DNA of 64,000 nt. It comes from Methylobacter marinus A45. GTDB taxonomy: Bacteria; Pseudomonadota; Gammaproteobacteria; Methylococcales; Methylomonadaceae. Positions 18,172-28,715 of the stretch are shown piece by piece. The notes beneath the pieces were generated by a model, which had not been told where the DNA came from, did no database searches, and was given only the letters and a program-made list of their open reading frames with translations. Location of the stretch: positions 1,274,616 through 1,338,615 of the forward strand of contig NZ_KB912877.1 of the NCBI RefSeq assembly GCF_000383855.1, written 5' to 3'. The translations under genes were made by a program, and so were the position numbers. Positions within the stretch are counted from its first letter, which is position 1. Every line of letters starts with the position of its first letter.

Positions 18172-18609
18172 ATGAAAAAACACCCTGTCTTAGTGCTTAT
18201 GCTCGGCTTAATTGCACTGATTTTGATCCAGCGAGAAGTCATAATGCCACTGGTCAATAAAGTTATCCAATCTGACTTATTTCTTGTGGATAGCGAAGAT
18301 CAAGGTAGCGTATCTCCTGTTTCGACCCCTTTAACCGGACTTGCTTTTACACATTGCAATAACTACATCAAATCTGAACTCGGTTCGGAAGTGTCAATTA
18401 ACTTTCCGGAAAAGCCTCTTAATGCCTGGAGCCTTGGCGATTATCAATATGTGGTTAACGCTGAAATCGATATCACTAGAAATGCATCAAATACCGTTAC
18501 CAAAAAATATGTATGTCGGATCAATTACAAAAATAAAAGCGACGAAGAAGGCGCATTCGATTTTTCTAACTGGACTATTTATGGCTTATCGGGTTTAGAT
18601 GATATTTAG
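18172..18609 (+). CDS. Membrane-anchored protein, unknown function
   Basis: A 145-residue protein with an N-terminal membrane helix (about residues 5-22), probably an anchor or uncleaved signal, and an extracytoplasmic domain rich in beta-type sequence (YQYVVNAEIDITRNAS, KKYVCRINYKN). Two Cys residues (about 62 and 117) could form a disulfide. I recognise no family. It is transcribed divergently from pmoC; the long shared region holds the pmo promoter. A functional tie to methane oxidation is only a guess. Confidence 0.6.
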   Translation: MKKHPVLVLMLGLIALILIQREVIMPLVNKVIQSDLFLVDSEDQGSVSPVSTPLTGLAFTHCNNYIKSELGSEVSINFPEKPLNAWSLGDYQYVVNAEIDITRNASNTVTKKYVCRINYKNKSDEEGAFDFSNWTIYGLSGLDDI

Positions 18610-18672
18610 GATTTGCCGGCCTGTTTGCGCTAGCAGTTAACACTGAACGAACAGGCCGGTACTATTTGCGAA

Positions 18673-18748
<76 letters not shown>

Positions 18749-18773
18749 TTTAATTAAGCAAGAAAGTTTTGAA

Positions 18774-19874
18774 TCAATTTAAGGGCTGATATCTATTCAT
18801 CATTCCCAACCCTTCCGCGACTGCTTTACATGTAATTTTTCCATCAAATACATTAATGGCCTTGGCAAGTTGCTGATCAGATTTTAACAATGTATGTCCA
18901 GCATCTGCTATTTTTGCGATATACGGCAATGTCACATCAACTAATGCAATAGTTGATGTTTTGGGATAAGCACCTGGCATATTGGTCACGCAGTAATGCA
19001 CCACACCGTGCTTTATAAATACAGGATCCGAATGAGTTGTCGGCCTTGACGTCTCTATACAGCCCCCCTGATCAATACTGACATCAACAACAACTGAGCC
19101 TTCAGACATTGACCTTATCATTTCTTCACTAATGATTTTAGGCGCTTTGGCTCCTCTGCAGAGCACAGCCCCCACCACCAAATCAGCATCTATCACATGC
19201 TTTTGAATGCTCTCTTTATTGGACAGGAAAAAACTCGCTTCTGGCAATACGGACTTTTTCAATTTATGCATCCCTTGCTGATCGATACCCCCAATAAACA
19301 CATCAGCGCCCATCGCGCAGGCGACCTGACCAGCATGCTGCCCAACCACACCATCACCGATAATGACAACCTTGCCAAATTTTTTTCCTAACACCCTGCC
19401 TAATTGCATTCCCTTGCCCTGATTAAATTTTGCCAGATAATAGCTGCCCATTAATGTTGCCATGTTGCCCGCGACCGCACTCATCGGCGCAAGAATTGGC
19501 AGTCGCCCCTGCTCATCTTCCAGCGTCTCATAGGCAATTGCAGTCACTCCCTTTTTCAATAATTCCAAAGTTAACTCCGGCCTCACACCAGCCAGATGAA
19601 AAAATGTAAAAACGATTTGCCTATCCAGATGCTGATATTCTGACGCCAAAGGCTCCTTGACCTTTACAACCATGTCTACAGCCCATGCACCAACTGTAGA
19701 CACTAACTGCGCACCGGCCTGCTCGTACAGTTCATTGCTAAAACCGGATCCTAGTCCGGCATCGATTTCAACCAGAACAGAGTGTCCTTTTTGAACCAAA
19801 AATTTTGCAGCTTCAGGCGTAATCGCTACCCTGTTTTCTTTCTCTTTAATTTCCTTAGGAATGCCGATCTTCAT
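18774..19874 (-). CDS. ald: Alanine dehydrogenase
   Basis: Alanine dehydrogenase interconverts L-alanine with pyruvate and ammonia using NAD. It is a route of ammonium assimilation known in type I methanotrophs. The 366-residue length is standard. Signatures are the N-terminal GIPKEIKEKENRVAITPE, the catalytic-domain segment FTFFHLAGV, the nucleotide-binding loop VIIGDGVVGQHA (one Gly more variable than usual), and the C-terminal NMPGAYPKTST with the conserved Asn. The gene starts 13 bases after the glucokinase stop, so it is probably co-transcribed with glk and the DUF411 gene. Confidence 0.95.
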   Translation of the reverse strand: MKIGIPKEIKEKENRVAITPEAAKFLVQKGHSVLVEIDAGLGSGFSNELYEQAGAQLVSTVGAWAVDMVVKVKEPLASEYQHLDRQIVFTFFHLAGVRPELTLELLKKGVTAIAYETLEDEQGRLPILAPMSAVAGNMATLMGSYYLAKFNQGKGMQLGRVLGKKFGKVVIIGDGVVGQHAGQVACAMGADVFIGGIDQQGMHKLKKSVLPEASFFLSNKESIQKHVIDADLVVGAVLCRGAKAPKIISEEMIRSMSEGSVVVDVSIDQGGCIETSRPTTHSDPVFIKHGVVHYCVTNMPGAYPKTSTIALVDVTLPYIAKIADAGHTLLKSDQQLAKAINVFDGKITCKAVAEGLGMMNRYQPLN

Positions 19875-19886
19875 TATTATGAACTA

Positions 19887-20885
19887 TTAACTTTTCTCAT
19901 TTAGCTGTTTTATAGCATGACTCATTGCACCTAATAAAGCCACTTCAGGGTTTACGCATATTTTGACCGGAATTTTCTGTAAAATCGGACGATAGCGGCC
20001 TTTATCAAGAAACCCTTGCATAAATACCCCTTTTTGCAAAAAAGGTAAAATTTTTACAGCTATGCCACCGGCCAAATAAATACCGGCATATGGTAGGCAC
20101 TTAAGCGCAAGATTTCCCGACTCCGATCCATATATTCTACAAAAAACATTCAGCGTTTCTTCGCACAAAACATCACTTCCCGCAACGCCTGCTTCACCGA
20201 TAATCGCGGCCGGATCCCGTTCCGCCATCAACTTTTCAGTCTCAGGTTGCGCCGGCGCCCATGCATTTTTTTTGAGAAATTGGTAAATATTTATCACACC
20301 TTCGCCGGATAGCAACCTTTCATAACTGACATGTTCAGGATATTTTTCCCTTAAATAATTGAATAACGCTATTTCCTGATCAGTAACAGGCGCATAATCC
20401 GCATGTCCGCCTTCTGTCGCTATAACATGATGCTTAGCACCATCCCATACAACTATAGACTCACCCAGACCAGTCCCCGCAGCCAGGATGGCAACATTGC
20501 CCTCCCGCTTTTCCGCATCTGAATTCAAGTCAATAAAACTCTGCTCCGGCAATCCCAGCACACCCCATGCGGTAGCTTCCAAATCATTTAGCAACCAGAC
20601 ATTTGGGGTATGTAATTGTGCACTGATTTTCGCTTGATTCAACACCCAGGGAAGGTTTGTCGCATTACAATTACCATCAATTACGGGGCCGGCCACACCG
20701 ATGCAAACGGCTGATAGGTGAATGTTTTCAACATCGCCTAGAAACAATTTCAGCAGTTCGGCAAATGTTTGATATCCGGAGCTAAAGAACTGTTTTTTTT
20801 GGAAACAGCGCCAACTTCCGTCACCAAACTCGTATAACGCAAGAATCGTTTTAGTAGCGCCTATATCGCCAGCGAGAATCATCAT
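19887..20885 (-). CDS. glk: Glucokinase
   Basis: Glucokinase phosphorylates glucose with ATP to glucose 6-phosphate. The 332-residue protein has the ATP-binding LAGDIGATKTILAL start, the LLNDLEATAWG block with the catalytic Asp, AAGTGLGES, and EGGHADYAP (sugar site). In an obligate methanotroph the enzyme would serve turnover of stored glycogen or sucrose rather than growth on glucose. The start overlaps the end of the DUF411 gene by four bases (ATGA). Confidence 0.93.
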   Translation of the reverse strand: MMILAGDIGATKTILALYEFGDGSWRCFQKKQFFSSGYQTFAELLKLFLGDVENIHLSAVCIGVAGPVIDGNCNATNLPWVLNQAKISAQLHTPNVWLLNDLEATAWGVLGLPEQSFIDLNSDAEKREGNVAILAAGTGLGESIVVWDGAKHHVIATEGGHADYAPVTDQEIALFNYLREKYPEHVSYERLLSGEGVINIYQFLKKNAWAPAQPETEKLMAERDPAAIIGEAGVAGSDVLCEETLNVFCRIYGSESGNLALKCLPYAGIYLAGGIAVKILPFLQKGVFMQGFLDKGRYRPILQKIPVKICVNPEVALLGAMSHAIKQLNEKS

Positions 20886-21343
20886 TTGCTCTCATAACTG
20901 TTAAATACCTGATAACGTTTTTCACTGTCAAAGCTTATTACCTGATAGGGATCTTTCTTACCACCCATTTCCATACCTGGCGTACCCGCCGGCATATCAG
21001 GAACGGCTATTCCAGTAACCTTCGGTTTCGTTTTCAAAAGTGTATTAATATCATTTGCAGGCACATGCCCTTCAATAACATATCCCTCGACTAAAGCCGT
21101 ATGGCAAGAAGCCATCGTACCTGGAACACCATATTTACTTTTTATAGCCTGAACATCACTCGTAACGATATCCTTTACGTTAAAGTTATTATTCTTCAAA
21201 TGTCCCACCCATTTTCCGCAACAACCACATGAAGGACTTCTATAAACAACTATATCAACCGGTTTGCCTACTTCATCATCAGCCTTAACAGCAGCATTGA
21301 CAATGAACAAACCTATAACCGGAAGTAACTTAAATAATTTCAT
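20882..21343 (-). CDS. DUF411 family periplasmic protein
   Basis: A 153-residue protein with a signal peptide (cleavage near AVKA, residue 21) and the DUF411 core. A VYRSPSCGCCGKWV motif lies near residue 38, a CHTALV block near residue 84, and GHVPANDI follows. The Cys cluster suggests metal (copper) binding or thiol chemistry, and family members often lie in copper-related loci. That would suit a methanotroph, but no direct proof is visible. It overlaps glk by four bases. Confidence 0.88.
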   Translation of the reverse strand: MKLFKLLPVIGLFIVNAAVKADDEVGKPVDIVVYRSPSCGCCGKWVGHLKNNNFNVKDIVTSDVQAIKSKYGVPGTMASCHTALVEGYVIEGHVPANDINTLLKTKPKVTGIAVPDMPAGTPGMEMGGKKDPYQVISFDSEKRYQVFNSYESK

Positions 21344-21917
21344 AATACAACCTCTTTAATCTCTCAACTATTTGTGGTGAGCACGACAATGATTTTTTAC
21401 TTACCGACGTATTCATAATAATATCCGCATAGGCAAATGCCCCGCCATACAACTCTATAACAGTTCAGTATCGGTGAAATGGTAGATTTCAACTGTTTAG
21501 AAGGAAAGTTCATTGTTCGATACCATTTTCGAAAAATCATGTTTCCTTGTCTTTCCACACAGTAAAATCCACCCAAACCCAAAGCGCACTGATGAATAGG
21601 GAGTCAGATTGTCCAGACCTTCATTTCTGAGATCATTGGACCTCGCCCTGAAAATCTCACGACTTCTCCCAGAAACTTGTTTTCTTAGACCAAATGAACG
21701 GTTCTTGTATCCTGGAGTACTTAAGATTCAGAAAAAATAGCCATTACCAGCCACTAGCCCAGACAGGGCATAACATGCAGTACCGTCGCCCGAATCTCAT
21801 CGACAACACAGGATATTGCTCGTTACATCTTTTATTGACGCTTGCAAATGTCTTTCAATAAACGGAAAGTTCACGCTCCGTCTTTTAACTAAAACGCTTC
21901 ATTACCAATGATATGGA
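21344..21917. other. Intergenic stretch between hemE and the DUF411 gene
   Basis: About 570 bases without a supportable gene, RNA or repeat. It must contain the promoter of the DUF411-glk-ald unit near 21350-21450, but I see no convincing hexamers. Confidence 0.5.
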
Positions 21918-22982
21918 TTATGAGTGATATGCCGGACTGTACTTATGTACAGCATCAACCATTGCTTTAACGTGAGTGGGGTTTATGTCGGGCAAAATGC
22001 CATGACCCAGGTTGAACACGTGACCGGAGCCCGAGCCATATTTATGTAAAATAGCTTTTACTTTTTCGGTAATAATATCAGGACTCGCATAAAGTGAGAC
22101 AGGATCCATGTTGCCTTGCAAAGCAACCCGGTCACCAACTCTGGCGCGAGCTTGCTTTATATCCGTCTGCCAATCCAGACCCAGCGCATCATATCCGGCA
22201 TCCACCATCGCTTCCAGCCAAAGCCCTCCCCCCTTGGTAAACAAAATGCTAGGAATCTGCTGTCCGTTCATATTGGTCTTCAGTAATGATCTGACTTGCT
22301 TGGCATAATATAAGGAAAACTCGGCATAGTCTTCGGAAGTTAATACGCCCCCCCAGGTATCAAATAACATGACAGCTTGAGCACCCGCTTCAATCTGAGC
22401 ATTTAAATAAGCTGCTATGGAACGGGCCAACTTATCAAGCATGACATGCATCAGCTTGGGCTGTTCATACATTAAACCCTTTACTCTATGAAAGCTTTTG
22501 CTAGAACCACCTTCAACCATATAAGTTGCCAGGGTCCAAGGGCTGCCGGAAAACCCGATGAGAGGCACACTACCTTGTAGTGATTTCCTTATTAGCCGAA
22601 CGGCATCGACTACATAGCGCAACTCCGTCTCCGGATCTGGAATTGGCAATTTATTGATATCTACCGCTGTTCTTACCGGATTGTTAAATTTTGGCCCTTC
22701 TCCTTCGGTAAAATAAAGCCCCAAACCCATCGCATCAGGTATGGTCAATATATCTGAAAACAGAATGGCAGCATCAAAATCAAAGCGTCTTAAAGGCTGT
22801 AGTGTGACCTCGCATGCTAGCTCGGGATTAGTACATAGATTTAAAAAACTGCCAGCCTGCTCCCTGACTTTTCTGTATTCAGGTAAGTATCGCCCCGCCT
22901 GACGCATCATCCAGACCGGCGTCCGATCGACTGGTTGCTTTAAAAGGGCTCTGATCAAGGTGTCATTTTTTAATTCTGTCAT
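21918..22982 (-). CDS. hemE: Uroporphyrinogen decarboxylase
   Basis: HemE decarboxylates the four acetate side chains of uroporphyrinogen III to give coproporphyrinogen III in haem synthesis. With the start at 22982 the protein has 354 residues, the usual length. An earlier in-frame start at 23072 would add 30 residues unlike the family. Signatures are [18 protein letters not shown] near the N-terminus, the FSDIL segment with the catalytic Asp, and [16 protein letters not shown]. The gene lies 148 bases after the damX-like gene. Confidence 0.96.
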   Translation of the reverse strand: MTELKNDTLIRALLKQPVDRTPVWMMRQAGRYLPEYRKVREQAGSFLNLCTNPELACEVTLQPLRRFDFDAAILFSDILTIPDAMGLGLYFTEGEGPKFNNPVRTAVDINKLPIPDPETELRYVVDAVRLIRKSLQGSVPLIGFSGSPWTLATYMVEGGSSKSFHRVKGLMYEQPKLMHVMLDKLARSIAAYLNAQIEAGAQAVMLFDTWGGVLTSEDYAEFSLYYAKQVRSLLKTNMNGQQIPSILFTKGGGLWLEAMVDAGYDALGLDWQTDIKQARARVGDRVALQGNMDPVSLYASPDIITEKVKAILHKYGSGSGHVFNLGHGILPDINPTHVKAMVDAVHKYSPAYHS

Positions 22983-23130
22983 CACTTTTTTAATTTTCCG
23001 GTTAAAATTGATCGTGTCTTCCTTCAGCCACGAGACGCTAACACTTAAAGAATGCCCTTTTACTCCGAGCACTGAGGCATAAGGACTTTAATAAAAACGG
23101 TTGCTCAATTAAACGGCTGGCCGCCGGCCT

Positions 23131-24723
23131 TTATTTAATCGTACTGATCTTCACCGGTATCGCCTTGCGAAACTCAGTAGGTAATGAATTTCTGGCCAGG
23201 CTCGCTTGAGCAGAACTGGAAAACGAACCATACATCAAAACATACCTTTCCTTGCCTTTGGTTATTTTTGGGATATATCTGATTTCCATTCCTAATGCCA
23301 AGTATTTTTTCAGCACATTCATTACCGAGTGTTGCTTCGATAATACCATGAGCTGCAGCGTGAAATTATTAGCCGGTTGCGTTGCCAGCCATTGCCTTCC
23401 GCTGTCTTGATCAGCTGGCACGGCTACCGCTTGCTCATTCGATACCGTTGTTACTTCTACACTTTTTTTCTTGTCAGTTATGCCAGATTCTTCAGCCAAA
23501 ACCGGCTCGACATGATCAACTGGTTTACCTTTTTTCGCTTCATCAAATTTGCCGTTTTTATCCAAATGCAGATCAGTATCTTGCGACTGCCTAGCATTCA
23601 AAAGCCTTTTGTTTTCCATATTAACACTGGGGGATTCCGCATCATTTTTCCCCGGCATATTTTCAGGCGCCAGTGCAAACGTTTCTAATTCATCCAGATT
23701 ATCTACAATACCTTCTGCTCCAGGCAGCGTCGAAATCTTTTCATTCATCAACGATTGTTGTTGCAATGCATCTTGTTGAATTGGCGGCACAGCGTGTTCA
23801 TTCTGGGAAATCTCAGCCGGGGCCGGCGGCAGCAAAGCGGTTAATGATGGTGTTTTCTCATTGCCGCCCCTCGATCCGACAGAGGATATAGCAACCTCAT
23901 TATTCTCAATATGCTGTTCAGAAGTCGCCCACTGCACATAGAGTGCTATGCTAATTAATCCGGCCACAGCGGCCGTCAGTATCCATCTGGCGTTGACGCT
24001 TGGCTTGGGATTACTGGCTAAAACAGGCAATTCAGCGATAATTTTCCCTGGAATTCCATGCGTTTCCCGATAAACAGCCTCTATCATATTTTCATTGATC
24101 GCATTAAACGAAATTTGCGTCCAAGACTTTGTTGATAAATGTTGTAAAAACTCACCGCATTGTTTTTCTGATAAAGGCGGTATTTCTACAAAGTGACAAT
24201 CATCAATAACGCGGTCCGATCTGTTTTTAACGTGCAATTCATCATGCGTTAACACGAAGACTACTCTTAAAACCGGATTTGACTCAACATAGCGAATTAT
24301 GGTTGTTATCAGGCCTGGCACCAGCTGACCTGCATTATCAACAATCAGAATTATGTTTTTGTTTTGGCATTCATACTGCCCCAAAGCCGCTGTTAAAGCC
24401 TGACTGTATCTTTCAGGCCTATCGTGCGCAATGGTTTCGGATAGATGTTCCTGAATTTTTTCAAAGCTTAATCCGGCATTACCTTGTATTGGACAATACA
24501 ACCATGACTCAACCTTGCGGTCCTGCAAGACTTTTAATAGCGTTGTTTTGCCGATACCTTCCGGGCCGCAAACAATAAGGGGCTGGGTTAAATTAGCAAG
24601 AAGATGAATTAATAATTCAAGCTTCTGTGTTCGTTCTTGCGTTATCAAAGAGTGAACAGCCGTGTCTACTGGCGTATTCAACGACTTTTTCAGATGATAC
24701 GTAAAGGTATCATTATCTACCAT
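23131..24723 (-). CDS. DamX-like protein: AAA ATPase, membrane helix and SPOR domain
   Basis: A 530-residue protein with an N-terminal ExeA/AAA-type ATPase domain (Walker [12 protein letters not shown] near residue 54, Walker B-like IILIVDNAG near residue 123). One membrane helix follows at about residues 245-262, then a long low-complexity periplasmic linker rich in Glu, Pro, Ala and Ser, and a C-terminal SPOR domain ([19 protein letters not shown] onward). SPOR domains bind denuded peptidoglycan at the division septum. The position after aroK-aroB is that of damX in many gammaproteobacteria. The gene overlaps aroB by 11 bases. Confidence 0.88.
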   Translation of the reverse strand: MVDNDTFTYHLKKSLNTPVDTAVHSLITQERTQKLELLIHLLANLTQPLIVCGPEGIGKTTLLKVLQDRKVESWLYCPIQGNAGLSFEKIQEHLSETIAHDRPERYSQALTAALGQYECQNKNIILIVDNAGQLVPGLITTIIRYVESNPVLRVVFVLTHDELHVKNRSDRVIDDCHFVEIPPLSEKQCGEFLQHLSTKSWTQISFNAINENMIEAVYRETHGIPGKIIAELPVLASNPKPSVNARWILTAAVAGLISIALYVQWATSEQHIENNEVAISSVGSRGGNEKTPSLTALLPPAPAEISQNEHAVPPIQQDALQQQSLMNEKISTLPGAEGIVDNLDELETFALAPENMPGKNDAESPSVNMENKRLLNARQSQDTDLHLDKNGKFDEAKKGKPVDHVEPVLAEESGITDKKKSVEVTTVSNEQAVAVPADQDSGRQWLATQPANNFTLQLMVLSKQHSVMNVLKKYLALGMEIRYIPKITKGKERYVLMYGSFSSSAQASLARNSLPTEFRKAIPVKISTIK

Positions 24724-25792
24724 ATATTTTAAGCGTAGCTTCTAATAGTTCTTGATTTATACTGACCGGCAAGGTTGCTTCACCGATTTTTTTTAGCAAA
24801 ATCAACCTTATTTGTCCGTCTACATTTTTCTTGTCAACCGCCATTAATTCAAAAAACTGCTCTGCACCAATCTCTTCCGGCGGTTTAACCGGTAATTTGG
24901 CCCTTTTGAAAAGCGTAGTAATTCTGGTCACATCCTCATCGTTTAACCAATCTAATCGCCTCGAAAGATCGGCAGCCTGACAAGTTCCGATAGCTATGGC
25001 TTCACCATGCAGATATTGACCATAGCCTGCACCGGTCTCAATCGCATGTCCAAAAGTATGTCCTAAATTCAACGTTGCTCTAATGCCGGCCTCTGTTTCA
25101 TCTTCAGCGACAACCTCAGCTTTATTAATACATGACCTTTCAATCGCAAAGGCCAGCGCTTGCTTATCTCTTGCCAGCAATGCATCAATATTATTTTCCA
25201 GCCAGATAAAAAACTCCAAATCCCTAATCAGGCCATATTTAATCACTTCCGCCAGCCCCGCCGACAACTGCCTGTCATCGAGCGTATCCAAAACATCGGC
25301 ATCGGCAATAACACATTGAGGCTGATAAAAAGCCCCGATCATGTTCTTCCCTAGCGCATGATTAACGCCGGTCTTTCCGCCTACCGAAGAGTCAACCTGC
25401 GCCAACAGGGTTGTAGGTATCTGCAGAAAAGGAATACCCCGCTGATAACAAGCCGCGGCAAAGCCGCCCATATCACCGATAACACCTCCGCCCAAAGCGA
25501 TCAGCGTCGCGTTTCGACTAAACTTGCCGGCCAATAATTTATCAAAAATTTTAGTGACGAAGTCTAATGTTTTGTATTGCTCACCATCAGGCAGAATCAC
25601 TGTTTCAACGGTATAATCCCGCAGGTTCTTCAAAACCGCGTCCAGATATAACGGCGCTATAGTGTCATTGGTAACGACCAGAACCTGCCTGGACTTTATA
25701 TGCTGAGAGAACAGCTCAGCTCGACTCAATAACTCAGAACCAATATAAATGGGGTAGCTGCGGTCACCCAGCTGTACTAGTAATTTTTTCAT
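24713..25792 (-). CDS. aroB: 3-dehydroquinate synthase
   Basis: AroB converts DAHP to 3-dehydroquinate, the second step of the shikimate pathway, using NAD and a metal ion. The 359-residue length is typical. The NAD-binding [35 protein letters not shown] and the metal-ligand HTFGHAIE are all present. It overlaps aroK by four bases and the damX-like gene by eleven. Confidence 0.97.
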   Translation of the reverse strand: MKKLLVQLGDRSYPIYIGSELLSRAELFSQHIKSRQVLVVTNDTIAPLYLDAVLKNLRDYTVETVILPDGEQYKTLDFVTKIFDKLLAGKFSRNATLIALGGGVIGDMGGFAAACYQRGIPFLQIPTTLLAQVDSSVGGKTGVNHALGKNMIGAFYQPQCVIADADVLDTLDDRQLSAGLAEVIKYGLIRDLEFFIWLENNIDALLARDKQALAFAIERSCINKAEVVAEDETEAGIRATLNLGHTFGHAIETGAGYGQYLHGEAIAIGTCQAADLSRRLDWLNDEDVTRITTLFKRAKLPVKPPEEIGAEQFFELMAVDKKNVDGQIRLILLKKIGEATLPVSINQELLEATLKIYGR

Positions 25793-26322
25793 TTGTGTAA
25801 ACGATTAACTGATCTATATTTTTCCAGGATATGATTGACAACCGTTTTGCTTTGCATTACCCCTGTGTCGATTTTGTAATCGGCACAAGACAAATATAAG
25901 GGCTCCCGCTGTGCAAACAGGCTTTCTAGACGTTCTTTGGGGTTCTCTATTTGCAATAACGGTCGTTGCGAATCTCTGCGCGTTCGTTCCAGAATCCTGT
26001 CTACCGAACATTGCAAGTAGACAATAAATCCATTTTCCTTCAAGAGTTTGCGATTTTGCTCCCGCAAAATCGCACCGCCACCAGTAGCCAGTACGATACC
26101 TTTTTTTTGGGTCAGCTGTTGAATCATTTTCTGTTCGCGGTCCCTAAATCCGTCTTCGCCTTCAAATTCGAAAATAGTAGGGATATCAACACCGGTGCTT
26201 TCTTCAATTGCCTTATCACTGTCATAAAAAGGCAGTTTGAGGGCCTTCGCCAACTGCCGGCCTATAGTGGTTTTTCCGGCACCCATGAGGCCAATTAAAT
26301 AGATATTTTCTGATTGCATCAT
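25789..26322 (-). CDS. aroK: Shikimate kinase
   Basis: AroK phosphorylates shikimate at the 3-hydroxyl with ATP. The 177-residue protein has the Walker A loop [15 protein letters not shown], the shikimate-binding DSDKAIE and FRDREQ segments, GGGAIL, and the lid RRDSQRPLL. It starts about 30 bases after the pilQ terminator, so it may have its own promoter as well as read-through. Confidence 0.96.
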   Translation of the reverse strand: MMQSENIYLIGLMGAGKTTIGRQLAKALKLPFYDSDKAIEESTGVDIPTIFEFEGEDGFRDREQKMIQQLTQKKGIVLATGGGAILREQNRKLLKENGFIVYLQCSVDRILERTRRDSQRPLLQIENPKERLESLFAQREPLYLSCADYKIDTGVMQSKTVVNHILEKYRSVNRLHK

Positions 26323-26353
26323 GAGTTATTTGATTCTATATAAATTTAAATAT

Positions 26354-26382
26354 AAAAAAAGGGGGCATTATGCCCCCTTTTT
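26354..26382 (-). terminator. Hairpin terminator after pilQ
   Basis: A perfect stem of GGGGGCA and TGCCCCC around a 3-base loop, with A-tract and T-tract flanks on both sides, lies between the pilQ stop and the aroK start. The symmetric flanks would let it stop transcription in either direction. Confidence 0.8.
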
Positions 26383-26399
26383 GCTCCGAGTAGAAGCTA

Positions 26400-28700
26400 T
26401 CAATAAGATGATAAGGTGTCCTTGATGATTTTAGGTGTGACAAAAATCAGCAATTCTCTTTTATCATCCTGATTGAATGTCCGTTTAAACAGGAAACCTA
26501 TCCCCGGCAGGTCTGCAAAAAACGGTACTTTATTAGTTGTATTATTTTGCTCTCCTTCAAACACGCCTCCCAGTACTATCGTCTCACCATCCATCACATG
26601 CACATTCGTTTCAATTTCTCGAGTATTAATGGAAGGCACGCTTGTTCCGGCGGTAAATTCCGGAGAATCCTTGGAAATTCTTAAAGCCATGATGACACTG
26701 CCGCTAGGTGTTATTTGTGGTACTACATCCAATTGCAATAAGGCTTCTTTAAACTGAATGTTTGTTCCTAAGTTAGCGCTTGAGCTTTGATATGGCACTT
26801 CAAAACCCTGCTTGATCGTCGCCTGGCAGCGATCGGAAGTCATGACTCTGGGGTTGGAAACAAGCTCACCACGCCCTTGATCCTGTAATGCCGATAGTTC
26901 GAGGTTCAACACGTAATCCGCGCCCCTTGCCAGGGTCATGCCTAAAGCTCCATAAGGGTTTGAAGATGTCGCCAGTTCCACCAGTGCATCATTGAGCACG
27001 CCTATGTTACCTTCCTCATCCACTTGGGCATTGCCATTGCCTTGCGTGCCTCGGCCGCCAACCGCGAAGACTTTACCGGAACCCACTTCAGCCTGCTTTG
27101 CGACACCAAACCGTACGCCCAGTTCCTTCGCAAATTCATTCGTAGCAATGACTATTCTTGATTCAATCATTACCTGACGCACAGGCACGTCCAGTTTTCG
27201 GATCAGTTTCTTTATCTCTTCCAATCGTTTTGCTGTTTCGCGCACAATCAGGGTGTTGGTTCTTGAATCAACAACTGCAGAGCCTCGAGCTGAAAGCAAT
27301 ATAAGCTTTTCATTGTTAAGATTTAAATTATTTCCTATGCCGCCTTGGTTTTGGTTCTGATATGGATTTTGATTTCGGTTTTGACCGAATTGTCCGCCAG
27401 ATGAAGATGAAGATGAAGATGAAGATCCTGATGAATTACCATTAGCCATTACACAGCTGCCAAAAGCCATTGAATCAAAACCGTTTAACAGATTTCTAAA
27501 ACTTTCTGCCTTAGCATAATTGATTTTAAGATATTCAGTCACGAGAGGCTCTAACTGCTCAACCACAGTCTCCGTCTTCTGTTGCTCTTCCTTATATTTC
27601 TTGATCTTGCCCACGGGCGCTATCAGGGTGACATTGCCCGTCTCGTACTTTTCCAGATCCCTGGTCATCATGATAAAGTCCAACGCCTCATCCCAAGGCA
27701 CATCATCCAATTTTACAGTAACAGTTCCAGTGACATCGTCACCGGCAACTACATTCTGCCCGGTAAACTCGGCCAGAACAGCAATGACACTGCGCACATC
27801 AATTTCCTGGAAATTCAAGGACAACCTGTCACCTGTGTACTTGGCTCTTTTGTTATCAATTACCTCTTTTTCCTGAGCGGTTAACGGTCTGAATTCCACC
27901 GTCAGTAATCCTTCAGACTGAAAAAGTGAATAATCATAAAGACTATTTTGCAGCGACACTGTAATGGTCGATTCATTATTCGATGAAACCGCATTGATAG
28001 ATTTAACCGGTGTTGCAAAATCAGAGACATCAAGCTTTTTCGCCAAATTGCCGGGTAGCCGTGTATTTAGAAAACTGATGACAACTTTTCCGCCTTCCTC
28101 TTTGCTGTTAACAATAGTATTAGGATTGGCCAAGGAAACCAGTATACGTCCTTCACCTTTATCTCCCCGCTTGAAATCCAAGCCGCTGATAGCCTGCTCG
28201 GGCATTAAACTGGAAATCACGGATGTTGTCGGTTTTTTTACAATAGGACCGGATCGATCTGGAACTACCGCTTTTGCATTGGTTAAGGTAAGCAGCATCT
28301 TATTGCCGACGATTTGGGTATCAAACGGTACAGGCTCTGCCAGATTGACAACCACACGCACTCTATCAGCCGCTTCCGCTATATAAACGTTACGTGCCGC
28401 TCCCTGATTGATTGGATACGATTTTTTATCCAGTGCATTTTTTACGCCCGGAAAATCCAAGGCGATTCTCGCGGGGTTATCCGTGTGAAATACTTTAGGC
28501 TCAATCGCTGTGCCGCTCATCTCCAGTTGTATCTGTAACTTATCCCCGGCCAAAGTAGCGATGTCTATTCCCTGAATGGACACATTACCGGCTCTCGCAC
28601 ATGCAATTTGGAACATAAATAACAATAAGCCCAAGCCAATATGCGCCCATAGCGATAGTCCCATTTTATTCAACATAATGCCGCTCTGTTTATTATTCAT
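26400..28700 (-). CDS. pilQ: Type IV pilus secretin PilQ
   Basis: PilQ forms the outer-membrane ring through which type IV pili extend. The 766-residue protein has a signal peptide ending near ARA (residue 37) and two AMIN domains, which bind peptidoglycan (about residues 43-150 and 170-275). An STN/N0-type domain follows (LSLNFQEIDVRSVIAVLAEF near 295), and the secretin core ends with LLIFVTPKII. Around residues 425-455 lies a Ser-rich then Asn/Gln-rich linker, encoded partly by a GATGAA hexamer repeat. AGGAT precedes the ATG, which lies 15 bases after pilP. Confidence 0.97.
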   Translation of the reverse strand: MNNKQSGIMLNKMGLSLWAHIGLGLLLFMFQIACARAGNVSIQGIDIATLAGDKLQIQLEMSGTAIEPKVFHTDNPARIALDFPGVKNALDKKSYPINQGAARNVYIAEAADRVRVVVNLAEPVPFDTQIVGNKMLLTLTNAKAVVPDRSGPIVKKPTTSVISSLMPEQAISGLDFKRGDKGEGRILVSLANPNTIVNSKEEGGKVVISFLNTRLPGNLAKKLDVSDFATPVKSINAVSSNNESTITVSLQNSLYDYSLFQSEGLLTVEFRPLTAQEKEVIDNKRAKYTGDRLSLNFQEIDVRSVIAVLAEFTGQNVVAGDDVTGTVTVKLDDVPWDEALDFIMMTRDLEKYETGNVTLIAPVGKIKKYKEEQQKTETVVEQLEPLVTEYLKINYAKAESFRNLLNGFDSMAFGSCVMANGNSSGSSSSSSSSSGGQFGQNRNQNPYQNQNQGGIGNNLNLNNEKLILLSARGSAVVDSRTNTLIVRETAKRLEEIKKLIRKLDVPVRQVMIESRIVIATNEFAKELGVRFGVAKQAEVGSGKVFAVGGRGTQGNGNAQVDEEGNIGVLNDALVELATSSNPYGALGMTLARGADYVLNLELSALQDQGRGELVSNPRVMTSDRCQATIKQGFEVPYQSSSANLGTNIQFKEALLQLDVVPQITPSGSVIMALRISKDSPEFTAGTSVPSINTREIETNVHVMDGETIVLGGVFEGEQNNTTNKVPFFADLPGIGFLFKRTFNQDDKRELLIFVTPKIIKDTLSSY
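27400..27426. repeat. GATGAA hexanucleotide microsatellite inside pilQ
   Basis: Four full copies of GATGAA plus GAT, read as poly-Ser on the coding strand. Copy-number change would alter linker length by two residues per unit without shifting the frame. Confidence 0.85.
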
Positions 28701-28715
28701 TTTTTATCCTCGAAA

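Noticed and set aside
27400-27426. On/off phase variation of pilQ through the GATGAA repeat
   Set aside because: The unit is six bases, so copy changes keep the frame; only linker length could vary.
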